Assembly: GCA_007133195.1 (NCBI GenBank)
Contig: SLNH01000491.1
Location: forward strand, 1-32,770
Source of the DNA: Nannocystineae bacterium
GTDB taxonomy: Bacteria; Myxococcota_A; Polyangia; Haliangiales; Haliangiaceae
Direction: 5' to 3'
Length of the DNA stretch: 32,770 nucleotides
Positions 1 through 10,055 of the stretch are shown in pieces. Numbering within the stretch: the first letter of the stretch is position 1; every line of letters begins with the position of its first letter. The position numbers and the translations under genes were made by a program. The notes beneath the pieces were generated by a model, which had not been told where the DNA came from, made no database searches, and worked only from the letters and a program-made list of their open reading frames with translations.

Positions 1-187
1 CGGGCCTGGCCCGCTCGGCCGGAGCCTCGCCGCGATCCGAGCTCGCCCGCTCGCGCGAGTCCTCTCCGCGCTCCGAGCTCGCCTGCGAAGGGGGCGGCGG
101 CTCTGCCGATTCTTGGGCCGGCGCCGACGTCACGACACAGCCGTGCGCCAGAATTACGCTGATCCCGAGTGCGAGTCGCTTGGTCAT
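1..187 (-). CDS. Secreted protein of unknown function, N-terminal part only
   Basis: The gene starts at ATG 187 on the minus strand and runs off the left edge, so only about 62 residues are visible. It begins with a short basic n-region (MTKR), a hydrophobic stretch (LALGISVILA) and then HGCVVTSAPAQ. This fits a signal peptide cleaved near APA-Q. The Cys at residue 17 makes a lipoprotein possible, but the preceding AHG is a poor lipobox. After the signal the chain is hydrophilic and charged, with two similar blocks (ASSERGEDSRERA and ASSDRGEAPAERA) that look like a low-complexity linker behind an exported N-terminus. It is divergent to the lipoprotein gene at 306. A TAGAAT -10-like hexamer lies upstream on the minus strand (216-221). 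No domain is visible, so function cannot be assigned. Confidence 0.6.
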   Translation of the reverse strand, partial: MTKRLALGISVILAHGCVVTSAPAQESAEPPPPSQASSERGEDSRERASSDRGEAPAERARP

Positions 188-291
188 ACCGCATGGACGA
201 TACGCCACGCCGCATATTCTAGATACCCTCGACTGCGGCAGAGCTCGCGCCGCGACCATCGCAATCGGCGACACGCCCGCGGCCCGCGCTG

Positions 292-297
292 TACAAT
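292..297 (+). promoter_or_regulatory. -10-like element immediately before the 306 gene
   Basis: TACAAT lies 8 nt before ATG 306. A GCGACA at 268-273 could serve as the -35 with an 18-bp spacer. This geometry puts transcription initiation at or within a few bases of the start codon. The call rests on pattern only. Confidence 0.4.
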
Positions 298-305
298 TTG
301 GGGCG

Positions 306-878
306 ATGGCGTCCAATCACTGGCACACCGCGCGAGCTCGAGCGAATGCTCGGCGACAGCGCCCGGCGCCGGTCTCGCGACTCGCAGCGCTCGCGCTCGC
401 GATGAGCGTGGGAGCGGCGGCTGCCGCTTCCTGTAACGACGGCGCGCGAACCGAAAACCGCACCGCTTCGACCGACAGGGCCCCCGAAAACGGCACATCG
501 GAGCACGCTGGCGAACGAACGAAAGACAGCGCGGGCGAGCACACAGCCGGGGACGAAGACCCGGGCGATCGCGTCGGCGAGATGCCCCCGAAGGCACCGG
601 GCGCGGGCCCCGGGGAGGCGCGAATCGACCGCGGCGCCCAAGGTCGGTTTGACGGCTACTCCGTCGGCGTGTTCGCGATCTCCAAGCGCGACGGAGACAG
701 CGAGGTCAAAACGACCCTGTCGATTCTCAGCGAGGACGGCGAAGAACTCGGCCGGCGGCGCTATGCGGCGGGCGACTCCGCCGAGCTCGGCGACGCCCGC
801 CTCGACATCGTCGACATCGTCAAGCACGACTCGGACGCCTACATCCTCGTCCGCTACGTCCCCGCGGCAGCCGAATAG
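306..878 (+). CDS. Putative lipoprotein, unknown function
   Basis: A 190-residue protein if started at ATG 306. The frame stays open upstream to ATG 180, but that start would overlap the divergent gene and has no better signal. The N-terminus is an unusually long basic n-region, then a hydrophobic run (LAALALAMSVGAAAAAS) ending at a Cys, which fits a lipoprotein signal. ATG 390 (MSVG) is an alternative internal start but would cut the signal. Residues about 50-110 are a charged low-complexity linker rich in E, D, G, T and A. The C-terminal 80 residues look folded, alternating hydrophobic and charged (FDGYSVGVFAISKR, ILVRYVP), and may form a small beta domain. No family was recognised. The next gene, isocitrate dehydrogenase, is 262 bp away and probably separately transcribed. 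Confidence 0.6.
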   Translation: MASNHWHTARARANARRQRPAPVSRLAALALAMSVGAAAAASCNDGARTENRTASTDRAPENGTSEHAGERTKDSAGEHTAGDEDPGDRVGEMPPKAPGAGPGEARIDRGAQGRFDGYSVGVFAISKRDGDSEVKTTLSILSEDGEELGRRRYAAGDSAELGDARLDIVDIVKHDSDAYILVRYVPAAAE

Positions 879-888
879 CCCGCCCACC

Positions 889-906
889 GCGTCGGCAGCG
901 CGACGC
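889..906 (+). terminator. Weak terminator hairpin candidate after the 306 gene
   Basis: GCGTCG (889-894) pairs with CGACGC (901-906) across a 6-nt loop, 10 nt after the stop codon. There is no T tract, and the stem is only 6 bp. A TAGAAT at 1035-1040, downstream in the same gap, could be a -10 for the isocitrate dehydrogenase gene, but no -35 is evident. Confidence 0.25.
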
Positions 907-1140
907 CGGCGCACCGCGCCCGCATCGGCTCAAAGCGCCCCGTGCGCGGTGTCCGCGGCCTCGCCGCGGGCCATCCCGGCCGCCAAGGTCCCCGGGTTAC
1001 GGGGCGACCGCGGGCAGAAACCTCGTCGCGGGATTAGAATTCACCGGTCATTCCAGTCACTTGAAGCGCGAGGCTGCGTCGCCGGCCGGGAGAGCTCCCG
1101 CCTGACCCCGGATCCGTAGTAGGAACCGGGGGGACCCATC

Positions 1141-3366
<2,226 letters not shown>

Positions 3367-3435
3367 CCAGGCTCGCCCGCGCCGGCGGCCGCGATACGAA
3401 AGCGTTCACCGGCGCTCCGCGCGAGCAGCCCGCTG

Positions 3436-3471
3436 CCGGCCCGGTGCCGAGGAAAACGGCGCCGGGGCCGG
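3436..3471. terminator. Probable bidirectional terminator hairpin
   Basis: In the convergent gap between icd (+) and the saccharopine dehydrogenase gene (-), positions 3436-3449 pair with 3457-3471. The stem is about 14 bp of almost pure GC with one bulge and one G-T pair, around an A-rich 7-nt loop (AGGAAAA). There is no T tract on either side. Position and stability support a shared terminator. Confidence 0.6.
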
Positions 3472-3501
3472 GCGCGCCACGCGCCGACAGGCCCGAGTCC
3501 G

Positions 3502-4557
3502 TTAAAGCTCCGCGATGTGGCGCTCGAACTCGTCACGCGCGCGCGCCCACGCGCCTGCGTGCATCGCGGGAAGGTCGGTTAGCCACGGCAGAAGCTGGGC
3601 GGCGAAGTCCTGCGACGACTCGAGCGGCAAGAGCGAGGGGAGGTTATCGATGGCCGTGACGTCGAGCGGCGGATCGTCGTGTACGCGCAGGGCGGGGGCG
3701 TCCCAGCTCGTGACGCGATCGTAGACCTTGATCGGCGAAAACGCCGAGGTGGGATCGCAGGCGATGTCGCCGATGACGCGCAGGCGGCGCGGTGCGGTCA
3801 CCGCCTCGCCGGACACGAACACCGGGCAACCGGGCTCGGCGAGGATGCAGTTCAAAAAGATTTCGCGCGCCAGGATCTCGGGAAACGGCCCGCCGCCGGC
3901 GGTCTCTTCGACATCCCACTTCGTCACGGGGACGCCGAGCGCTTCGCACAGATCGCTGGCTCCGCGGCCCACGCGCCCGAGCGCCCCGATGATGAGCGCA
4001 TCGGGGCCCGGCGCTCCGGCGGCGGACAGGGACCCTGCCACGTCGGCGCGCAGCGCGTCCTTGTCCGCGTAGGCACCGATCGGGCCGGCGACGGCGCCGC
4101 GGCGCTGAGCCGCGAGACACATGAGCGCCACCGCCGCGCCCGCGTATCCGGCGTAATAGCCGAAGGCGGCCACGCGTCGCCCGCGCTCGTCGACCAAGTA
4201 TTCGAGGTCGTAGAGCACGCCGCCTCCGGCCCGAAACCTGTCGAGCAGCGCTAGGCCAGCGGGCTGGCCCTTGTAGGCGTGCCCGAACATGATGTGCCGG
4301 TGGCGAAGCGGGGTGCCGTCGTCGGGGAGCTCCTTGAGGCCGAACACGATGGCGTCGTCTGGCGCCTGCGAAAAGCTCCCCTCGGGCGCGATGGTGCAGC
4401 CCGCATCGCCGTACGCCCCGATCGGGATGATCCGGCTCGCGCTCTCCTCCACGGTCACGCTGATTCCCCGCGACAGAAGCTCGTGGGCACCGTCGGGGGT
4501 CAATCCGACCCGCCGCTCGCCGCGCCGGGCCTCCGCTCTCACCCAAAGATGTGTCAC
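3502..4557 (-). CDS. Saccharopine dehydrogenase (NAD+, L-lysine-forming), LYS1 type
   Basis: The 351 aa resemble fungal LYS1 over the full length. The N-terminal domain has WVRAEARRGERRVGLTP, FGLKELPDD and FGHAYKGQ, which contain the residues corresponding to yeast catalytic Lys77 and His96 (here Lys75 and His93). Then come LYDLEYLVDERGRRVAAFGYYAGYAGAA, a Rossmann segment IIGALGRVGRGASDL, the NAD-binding KWDVEET, and LPSLLP near the C-terminus. The family interconverts saccharopine with lysine plus 2-oxoglutarate. In a bacterium this may serve lysine breakdown or an aminoadipate-type route, and the direction cannot be told from sequence. The start is GTG 4557, with an AGGG Shine-Dalgarno 7 nt upstream. 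The gene lies 75 bp downstream of threonine synthase on the same strand and is probably co-transcribed with it. No saccharopine reductase or aminoadipate gene is in view. Confidence 0.88.
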   Translation of the reverse strand: MTHLWVRAEARRGERRVGLTPDGAHELLSRGISVTVEESASRIIPIGAYGDAGCTIAPEGSFSQAPDDAIVFGLKELPDDGTPLRHRHIMFGHAYKGQPAGLALLDRFRAGGGVLYDLEYLVDERGRRVAAFGYYAGYAGAAVALMCLAAQRRGAVAGPIGAYADKDALRADVAGSLSAAGAPGPDALIIGALGRVGRGASDLCEALGVPVTKWDVEETAGGGPFPEILAREIFLNCILAEPGCPVFVSGEAVTAPRRLRVIGDIACDPTSAFSPIKVYDRVTSWDAPALRVHDDPPLDVTAIDNLPSLLPLESSQDFAAQLLPWLTDLPAMHAGAWARARDEFERHIAEL

Positions 4558-4632
4558 CGGCGAACCCTACCGCGAAACCAAGTCCACCTGCTGGCCACCG
4601 CCGACCGCGTGAGCCGAGCGCCCGGGCGACCG

Positions 4633-5973
4633 TCAGTCGAGCGGCATGTCGAGGATGCGCCGCACCGCGTCTCGCACGGTCCCCACGTCGTTCGGCAGAT
4701 CGATGGGCGAGTTGGCGTGGGCGGGCGCGGGCACGCGCTCGAGCGTGCGCTCGTGGTATTGCGTCTTGAACTCGGGGAACTTGAGCCCGCTCGCCGTCGA
4801 GATCACGACGACTCGATCGCCCGCCCTGATGGTGTCGTCGGCGACGAGCTTTTCGAGCGCAGCGAGCGCCACCCCGGTGTGGGGGCACGAAAACATCCCG
4901 GCGCGATCCGCGCGCGCCGCCGCGTCGGCAAGCTCGGCCTCGCTCGCCTGCTCTACCCTGCCGCCGGTCGCCTCGAGCGCTCGTATCGCCTTCGTATAGG
5001 ACACCGGGTTTCCGATCTGTATCGCCGACGCGTGGGTCTTTTCGGCTTGCACGGCCTCGAAGCGCTCGAACCCGCGCTGATAGCTCTGGTAGAGCGGATT
5101 CGCCCGTGACGACTGCGCGACACAGATCCGCGGCGCGCGGTCGGCGAGCCCGAGGTCCATCATCATCTTGAAGCCCGCCCACAGGGCCGACACATTGCCG
5201 AGGTTGCCCCCCGGAATCACGACCCAGTCGGGCACATCCCAGTCGAACTGCTGGGCGATCTCGATGGCGACCGTTTTTTGGCCCTCGAGCCGGAGCGAGT
5301 TCATCGAGTTGGCCAGGTACACACCCTCGCGCTCGGTGATCTCGGACACGAGGCGCATACAGCCGTCGAAGTCGGTGTCCACGGCGAGCACGGCCGCGCC
5401 GTTCGACAGCGGCTGAACGAGCTGCGCGGTGCTGATCTTCCCCCGCGGCAGGATGACGATCGAGCGAATGCCCGCCGCGGCCGCGTACGCCGAGAGCGCC
5501 GCGGACGTGTCGCCCGTGGAGGCGCACGCGATCGCCGAGATGTCGCGCCCCTCGGCCATCATCTGCTTGACGGTCGACACCAGCACCGTCATGCCCAAAT
5601 CTTTGAACGAGCCGGTGTGCGAGTTCCCGCACAGCTTGATCCAAAGCTCGCGCAGGCCGAGCTTTCTGCCGTAGCGCTCCGCCCAGAACAAGTTGGTTCC
5701 GCCCTCGAACATCGAGACGACGTTTTCGTCGTCCACGTGCGGCGCGACCCACTCCTTTTTGCCCCACACCCCCGAGCCGTAGGGCCACCGGGTCGACATG
5801 AAGCGCTCGGCGAACAGCTTCTTCCACGCCGCGGGAGACTGCGCTTTGAGCGCGTCTAAATCGTGCGCGACCTCGAGGAGCCCACCGCACCGCGCGCACC
5901 GGTAGTACGGCTGGTTCACGGGGTGTTCGCCCGGACAGCCCGCGATACACCGAAACGCCGCTCGATAAGCCAT
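4633..5973 (-). CDS. thrC: Threonine synthase
   Basis: PLP enzyme converting O-phospho-L-homoserine to threonine. The 446 aa begin with a zinc-ribbon-like cysteine set (Cys9, Cys13, Cys26, Cys29: CIAGC and CARCGG). The fold-type II PLP domain follows: EGGTNLF substrate loop, SFKDLGM with the Schiff-base Lys123, [16 protein letters not shown], the phosphate-binding PGGNLGN loop, and [12 protein letters not shown] near residue 380. This is the longer bacterial/archaeal form with an N-terminal extension. A related aminotransferring or lyase activity is unlikely given the SFKD and CASTGDTS motifs. GGTAGGG abuts the ATG directly, too close for an ideal Shine-Dalgarno, but the cysteine motif begins at residue 9, so a later start would destroy it. 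It lies between an MXAN_5187-like gene (50 bp upstream) and the saccharopine dehydrogenase, forming a likely three-gene operon. Confidence 0.93.
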   Translation of the reverse strand: MAYRAAFRCIAGCPGEHPVNQPYYRCARCGGLLEVAHDLDALKAQSPAAWKKLFAERFMSTRWPYGSGVWGKKEWVAPHVDDENVVSMFEGGTNLFWAERYGRKLGLRELWIKLCGNSHTGSFKDLGMTVLVSTVKQMMAEGRDISAIACASTGDTSAALSAYAAAAGIRSIVILPRGKISTAQLVQPLSNGAAVLAVDTDFDGCMRLVSEITEREGVYLANSMNSLRLEGQKTVAIEIAQQFDWDVPDWVVIPGGNLGNVSALWAGFKMMMDLGLADRAPRICVAQSSRANPLYQSYQRGFERFEAVQAEKTHASAIQIGNPVSYTKAIRALEATGGRVEQASEAELADAAARADRAGMFSCPHTGVALAALEKLVADDTIRAGDRVVVISTASGLKFPEFKTQYHERTLERVPAPAHANSPIDLPNDVGTVRDAVRRILDMPLD

Positions 5974-6023
5974 CCCTACCGCACACTAGCCCAGATCACG
6001 CCCGGCGCCCACGACGGCGGCGT

Positions 6024-7166
6024 TCATTTTTTGGGCGTGGCCTTGACCACCACGCGGTTGTCCTTGAGCACCACGTTGAACTCCACGCCCGCCGCCCGGT
6101 GCTCCTTCATGATGCGCGGCGCCTGATCCCGCAGCTTCCCCATGAGCTTGTCGAAGCCCACGTCGCCGTCCGCGCCGACCATGCGCCGCGCCCGCACGTA
6201 CTTGTCGTACAGCACGCGCGCCTTGTCGGCGTCCATCCCCGGCGGCAGATTTGCGCCCCCGCTGTCCTTGGCGGAGGACCGGTCGGACGAACCGGGGCCG
6301 GCTGTGCTCGCCCGCCGCTGCTCGCGGGCGAGCGCCTCGCGAGCCTCGGCCTTGGCAGGCTCCCGCCAACCGCCCTCGGCGGCCGCCTCTGCGGGTCGCG
6401 CCGCCGGGCGCGCTCGTCCCCGGGTAGGCGGCGCAGCCACGTCGCCACTGCCCGGCTCGCGCCACACCGACGCTTCGCCACCGGCATGGGCGCCGTCAGT
6501 TATCACCCGAGCATCCCCATCATCCCCGGCCGCCGGCGCACCGGCGGCGCCCGCCGAGGCGGGCGGCTCCTCCGCCGTGATCGCCGAAAACAGCGCCTCC
6601 ATGTCCGTGTCGAGATCGGCGCCAAGCAGCGGGTCTGACTCATCGATGTGATGGACCTGCGGGTGGTGGACCTGCGACCCCGAACCCTCGGGCCCGCGCG
6701 CCTGGGCCGGCGTCGAAGCCGCCCCCTCGCCACCCTCGTGCCGGCGGGCGAGGCGCTCGCGGTCTCGCATCACCCGCTTGCGCATGAGCGCCGGCATCTT
6801 GGCGAGCACCTCGTCGGGGATCTCCTCGCCGCGCGCGTACGCCCGCCGCTTGACCCGAGCGATGTCCCGCACGTAGGTGCCCTGCTCGATCTGCCGCAGC
6901 ACCCGGTTCCAATAGGTGTTGTACGCGCCGAACCGCTGGCTGAGCGTGGTGAGCCGGTATCGGAGCGCGGTCCTGCGCGGCTGGCGCTGGGTGAGCTCGC
7001 GAATCCCGCGCTCCACCTCCTTGTGGAGCTGGCTCGGCGGGATCTTCTGAATGCCCATGAAGTACTGCTCGTAAAGCCGCTTTAACCGATCGAGGCGACC
7101 CTCGAGGTCGGTGAGGACCTCGTCGAAGTCGGGCCCCTCGTGCTTTGTGGTCGAGCGCAGCGCCAC
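6024..7166 (-). CDS. MXAN_5187-like protein (conserved in myxobacteria), unknown function
   Basis: About 380 aa from GTG 7166, chosen because GAGGA sits 5 nt upstream; a TTG at 7178 is the next possibility. Three parts are visible. Residues about 10-150 are basic and strongly helical (coiled-coil-like LEGRLDRLKRLYEQYF, and YWNRVLRQIEQGTY). The middle part is low-complexity, rich in A, E, G and P. The C-terminal 75 residues are conserved-looking: ADKARVLYDKYVRARRMVG, then FDKLMGKLRDQ, then VEFNVVLKDNRVVVKATP. From memory this last part resembles the MXAN_5187 C-terminal domain of Myxococcus proteins. There is no signal peptide or membrane segment, so it is probably cytosolic. It is the first gene of the minus-strand cluster with thrC and is divergent from the site-2 protease gene. 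The function is unknown. Confidence 0.75.
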   Translation of the reverse strand: MALRSTTKHEGPDFDEVLTDLEGRLDRLKRLYEQYFMGIQKIPPSQLHKEVERGIRELTQRQPRRTALRYRLTTLSQRFGAYNTYWNRVLRQIEQGTYVRDIARVKRRAYARGEEIPDEVLAKMPALMRKRVMRDRERLARRHEGGEGAASTPAQARGPEGSGSQVHHPQVHHIDESDPLLGADLDTDMEALFSAITAEEPPASAGAAGAPAAGDDGDARVITDGAHAGGEASVWREPGSGDVAAPPTRGRARPAARPAEAAAEGGWREPAKAEAREALAREQRRASTAGPGSSDRSSAKDSGGANLPPGMDADKARVLYDKYVRARRMVGADGDVGFDKLMGKLRDQAPRIMKEHRAAGVEFNVVLKDNRVVVKATPKK

Positions 7167-7273
7167 GGCGTTCCTCAAGGGTAGCAGAGACGCGAGGTCC
7201 GCGACTATTCTCCCGTTCGCGCGCCGCGTGGCGCCGCCCGGACTCCTGCCTCCATGCGCAAGGCGCCCCGATC

Positions 7274-8926
7274 GTGTCGGTCCTTTACTTCCTACTCCTG
7301 ATCGGTGTGCTCGTCGTCATCCACGAGCTCGGGCATTTCGCGGCGGCGAAGCTCCTTGACTTCAAGGTCACGCACTTTTCGCTCGGCTTCGGACGACCCC
7401 TCTTTCGGGTGCGCCGCGGCGAGACCGACTACCAGATCGGGGTGCTACCTTTCGGGGGGTATACGCGCATCCTCGGCGAGGACGCTGACGACGCAACATC
7501 CACCGACGCCGACGCGCGTCGCGCATTTCACCGAAAGCCGAAGTGGCAGCGAGCGATCGTGGTCTTGGCCGGGCCGGCGGCGAACTTCGCCCTCCCCGCG
7601 GCGATCTACTTCGCGTTCTTCGCGGGCCACTCGCAGCTGCCTGCGCCGGTGATCGGGGACGTGCTGCCCGACACCCCGGCCGAGCGGGCCGGCATCGAGC
7701 CCGGCGACCGCGTGCTCGCAATCGACGGCTCGTCCCAGCGCTACTGGCACGAGCTCGAGGACACCATCCAAAGCCGCGTGGGCGACGAGCTGAAGTTTCG
7801 GATCGAGCGCGGCGAGCGGACCTTCGAAACCTACATCACCCCGGTGACCACGACCTTTCGCGACCGCAGGGGTCGCGAGGAAGAGCGCGGCCATATCGGC
7901 ATCACCCGCGCTCCCTTTCCCCCCCAGGCCGGGATTCTCAACCTGGACAGCCCGGCGGCGGACGCCGGCCTACGGACGGGCGATCACATCATCGGCATCG
8001 GCGGCCACCACATCGACAACTACGCCGAGCTCCGGCGCGCCGCCGACGCCATCGCGCACCGCGAACGCGTCACGTATTTGCGCGGCACCCAGGTCCCCGG
8101 CCTCCCCGTCGAGCTGATGCACGCCCACTTGACCGAGATCGTGCCCGAGCTCATCACCGACGGCGCCACGGTTCGCACCGGTGACACCGGCATCGAGTCG
8201 GCGGAGATGTTCGTCGCTCGGGTGGAACCCGATTCTCCCGCCGCGCGCGCCGGCCTCCAGCCGGGCGATGTGATCGACCGCGTCGACGGCGAGCCCGTCT
8301 CGCACTGGCTCGTGCTCGACCAGCGCCTGCAGGCGCGCCCCGACCACGAGTTCGACGTCGAGTGGCGCCGCGCCACCTCGTCGGGCGAGATCGTCCCGAT
8401 GTCGGCGACCATTCGCCAAGAGCGGCGAGAGCTCGCCGACGAATTCGGAAATCCCAAGCAGGCGCTCGTGTTCGGCGCATCCAGCGGTTTCGAGCTGGGT
8501 CGCGGCGAGCTCGTCCCCATCGAAAACCGCTTCCGCTACGCCGCCAGCGGCGCGCTCGAGCGAACGGGCGAAACCGTCGCCACGCTGGCCTCCGGGCTAT
8601 GGGCCGTGATCCGCGGCGAAGCGCCGCGCGACGCCGTCGGGGGCCCGCTCATGATGTACCGCGCCGCCTCGATCTCCGGCGACCAGGGCTGGGATCGGTT
8701 CCTCCTCATGATCGCGCTGGTGAGCGTGAGCGTGGGCCTCATCAACCTGCTGCCCATCCCGGCGCTCGACGGCGGACAGCTCCTGCTCCTCGCCGGCGAG
8801 ACGATCCGCCGAAAGCCGCTGTCTCCCCGCATGAGAGACCGGTTTCAGCTCGTCGGCCTGGTCATCATCGGCCTCATCACGATCCTCGCGATCCGAAACG
8901 ACATCGTCCGGTTCGTCATTCAGTAG
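7274..8926 (+). CDS. rseP: RseP-type site-2 (intramembrane) metalloprotease with three PDZ repeats
   Basis: Zinc intramembrane protease of the S2P class, which typically cleaves anti-sigma factors or signal-peptide remnants in the inner membrane. About 550 aa from GTG 7274. The frame opens 129 bp upstream, but that extension is arginine-rich junk lacking a signal. The first membrane segment holds HELGH (His17, Glu18, His21), followed by FSLGFGRPL and LPFGGYTRILGED. A second segment lies at about 100-118. The C-terminal membrane part holds NLLPIPALDGG with the third zinc ligand Asp499. Between them are three PDZ-like repeats, near residues 118-200, 215-300 and 305-395, each with an SPAxxAGLxxGD-type core. 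E. coli RseP has two. The usual rseP neighbours (dxr, cdsA, bamA) are absent. tsaB follows 38 bp downstream but has its own promoter candidate. Confidence 0.93.
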   Translation: MSVLYFLLLIGVLVVIHELGHFAAAKLLDFKVTHFSLGFGRPLFRVRRGETDYQIGVLPFGGYTRILGEDADDATSTDADARRAFHRKPKWQRAIVVLAGPAANFALPAAIYFAFFAGHSQLPAPVIGDVLPDTPAERAGIEPGDRVLAIDGSSQRYWHELEDTIQSRVGDELKFRIERGERTFETYITPVTTTFRDRRGREEERGHIGITRAPFPPQAGILNLDSPAADAGLRTGDHIIGIGGHHIDNYAELRRAADAIAHRERVTYLRGTQVPGLPVELMHAHLTEIVPELITDGATVRTGDTGIESAEMFVARVEPDSPAARAGLQPGDVIDRVDGEPVSHWLVLDQRLQARPDHEFDVEWRRATSSGEIVPMSATIRQERRELADEFGNPKQALVFGASSGFELGRGELVPIENRFRYAASGALERTGETVATLASGLWAVIRGEAPRDAVGGPLMMYRAASISGDQGWDRFLLMIALVSVSVGLINLLPIPALDGGQLLLLAGETIRRKPLSPRMRDRFQLVGLVIIGLITILAIRNDIVRFVIQ

Positions 8927-8929
8927 GCC

Positions 8930-8958
8930 ATGACAGCCGCGCGCGTGTGCGCTATAGA
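8930..8958 (+). promoter_or_regulatory. Sigma-70-type promoter for tsaB
   Basis: ATGACA (8930-8935) and TATAGA (8953-8958) are separated by exactly 17 bp and match the consensus at 5 of 6 and 4-5 of 6 positions. They lie just after the stop codon of the protease gene. The -10 ends 6 nt before the GTG of tsaB, so the transcript would start at or next to the start codon. Confidence 0.6.
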
Positions 8959-8964
8959 CGGCCC

Positions 8965-9714
8965 GTGGCCGCGCAACACCTCCTCGCCCTCGACACCTCC
9001 ACGCTCGTGGCCAGCGTCGGGCTCACCACGCTCACCGGCGGGCGGGCGCGCGCCTCGGCCCAAGCCGAGAGCGACGTGAAAAACCACAGCGATCAGCTGC
9101 TGACCATGATCGACGGCGTGCTCGGCGAAGGCGGGCTCGGCGCCGACGACCTCGCGGGCGTGGCCGTCGGGGCGGGGCCGGGCTCGTTTACTGGCCTCCG
9201 CATCGGCATCTCCACCGCCAAGGGCCTGTGCTTCGCCACCGGCAGCCCGCTTTGGCTGGTCTCGTCCTTGGCCGCCCTCGCCCGCGACGCCAGCCTCCGG
9301 GGCGAGGCGGACATCGTCGCGCCGGTGCTCGACGCCAGGCGGGGCGAGGTGTTCTTCGGCGTGTATGACGTGCGCGAGGACGCGCCGCGGGCGATCGCGC
9401 AGGAAGCGGTCGCGGGGCCGGCGGAGGCCGCGGCGCGGATCGCCGAGGCGGCAGGCCAAAATTTGAACCTGCGGGGGCCCGCGCTCGCCGGTGACGGCGC
9501 GCTCCTTTACGCGGAGGCCTTCGAGGAGCGCGATCTGCGCGTCGAGCGCGCGTGCCGGCAGACGCCCTCGGCGGCGTCCGTGGGCGCCCTGGCCGCGGCA
9601 CACCCGCCCGTGGCCGAGCTGGCGCGGGCGGCGCCCACCTACCTGCGCCCCTCGGAGGCCGAGCGAAAGTACCCCCAGGGAAATCCGGGCGGGGCGTTTT
9701 CGCGCGCACCGTGA
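8965..9714 (+). CDS. tsaB: TsaB, tRNA threonylcarbamoyladenosine biosynthesis subunit
   Basis: TsaB is the non-catalytic partner of TsaD/TsaE for t6A37 modification of ANN-decoding tRNAs and belongs to the ASKHA-fold family. The 249 aa begin [16 protein letters not shown] (phosphate-1-like strand). They contain the hallmark [24 protein letters not shown] at about residues 70-93, then [16 protein letters not shown]. The length agrees with the usual 220-245 aa. GTG 8965 is used because the conserved N-terminal strand begins four residues later. The frame is open far upstream, but that part overlaps the protease gene in another frame. The C-terminal tail ([16 protein letters not shown]) is variable in this family. 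tsaD and tsaE are not in the window. Confidence 0.9.
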   Translation: MAAQHLLALDTSTLVASVGLTTLTGGRARASAQAESDVKNHSDQLLTMIDGVLGEGGLGADDLAGVAVGAGPGSFTGLRIGISTAKGLCFATGSPLWLVSSLAALARDASLRGEADIVAPVLDARRGEVFFGVYDVREDAPRAIAQEAVAGPAEAAARIAEAAGQNLNLRGPALAGDGALLYAEAFEERDLRVERACRQTPSAASVGALAAAHPPVAELARAAPTYLRPSEAERKYPQGNPGGAFSRAP

Positions 9715-9774
9715 CGCTCGGCGTCGTGAGCGAGCGGCGGCCGCGGGAGGTGGCGTGAGTTCGAAACGGCGTCG

Positions 9775-9803
9775 TTTACGCCCCCCGCCCCGCGCGCTAT
9801 CTT
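9775..9803 (+). promoter_or_regulatory. Sigma-70-type promoter for the DUF465-like gene
   Basis: TTTACG (9775-9780), a 17-bp spacer and TATCTT (9798-9803) match the consensus at 4 of 6 in each box. The predicted start leaves a leader of about 20 nt carrying the GGAGG Shine-Dalgarno at 9819-9823. Confidence 0.45.
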
Positions 9804-9831
9804 CTCGTGTGAACCACCGGAGGAAATGACT

Positions 9832-10023
9832 GTGAAGCAGGACGATTCCAATCAGGGTGATCTCCTCGAGAGGCTCGTCGCCGAGCACCGCGCGTTGGAG
9901 GAGCGGCTTCGCGAGCTCGACCGGCACGTCTCTCTCACGTCCGCCGAGCAAGTCGAGTACAGTCAAATCAAAAAGCAGAAGCTACGAACCAAGGACCGAA
10001 TGCGGCTTCTGCAGGAGAGCTGA
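9832..10023 (+). CDS. Small DUF465 (YdcH)-like coiled-coil protein
   Basis: A 63-residue, almost entirely helical, charged protein. It has the pattern LVAEHRALEERLRELDRHV, then SAEQVEYSQIKKQKLRTKDRM, which fits the two-helix DUF465/YdcH family. The Shine-Dalgarno decides the start. GGAGG at 9819-9823 is 8 nt from GTG 9832 but only 2 nt from ATG 9826, so GTG 9832 is preferred; ATG would add two residues. No enzymatic motif is present and no firm function is known for the family. It lies 32 bp before the DUF1285-like gene and may be co-transcribed with it. Confidence 0.8.
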   Translation: MKQDDSNQGDLLERLVAEHRALEERLRELDRHVSLTSAEQVEYSQIKKQKLRTKDRMRLLQES

Positions 10024-10055
10024 TACGCGCGGCGCCTCGGCGCCCTATTTTCCTC

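Noticed and set aside
3644-5986. Long minus-strand open frame across threonine synthase and saccharopine dehydrogenase in another frame
   Set aside because: Arg/Ala-rich composition artefact; the real proteins in the other frames carry complete motifs.
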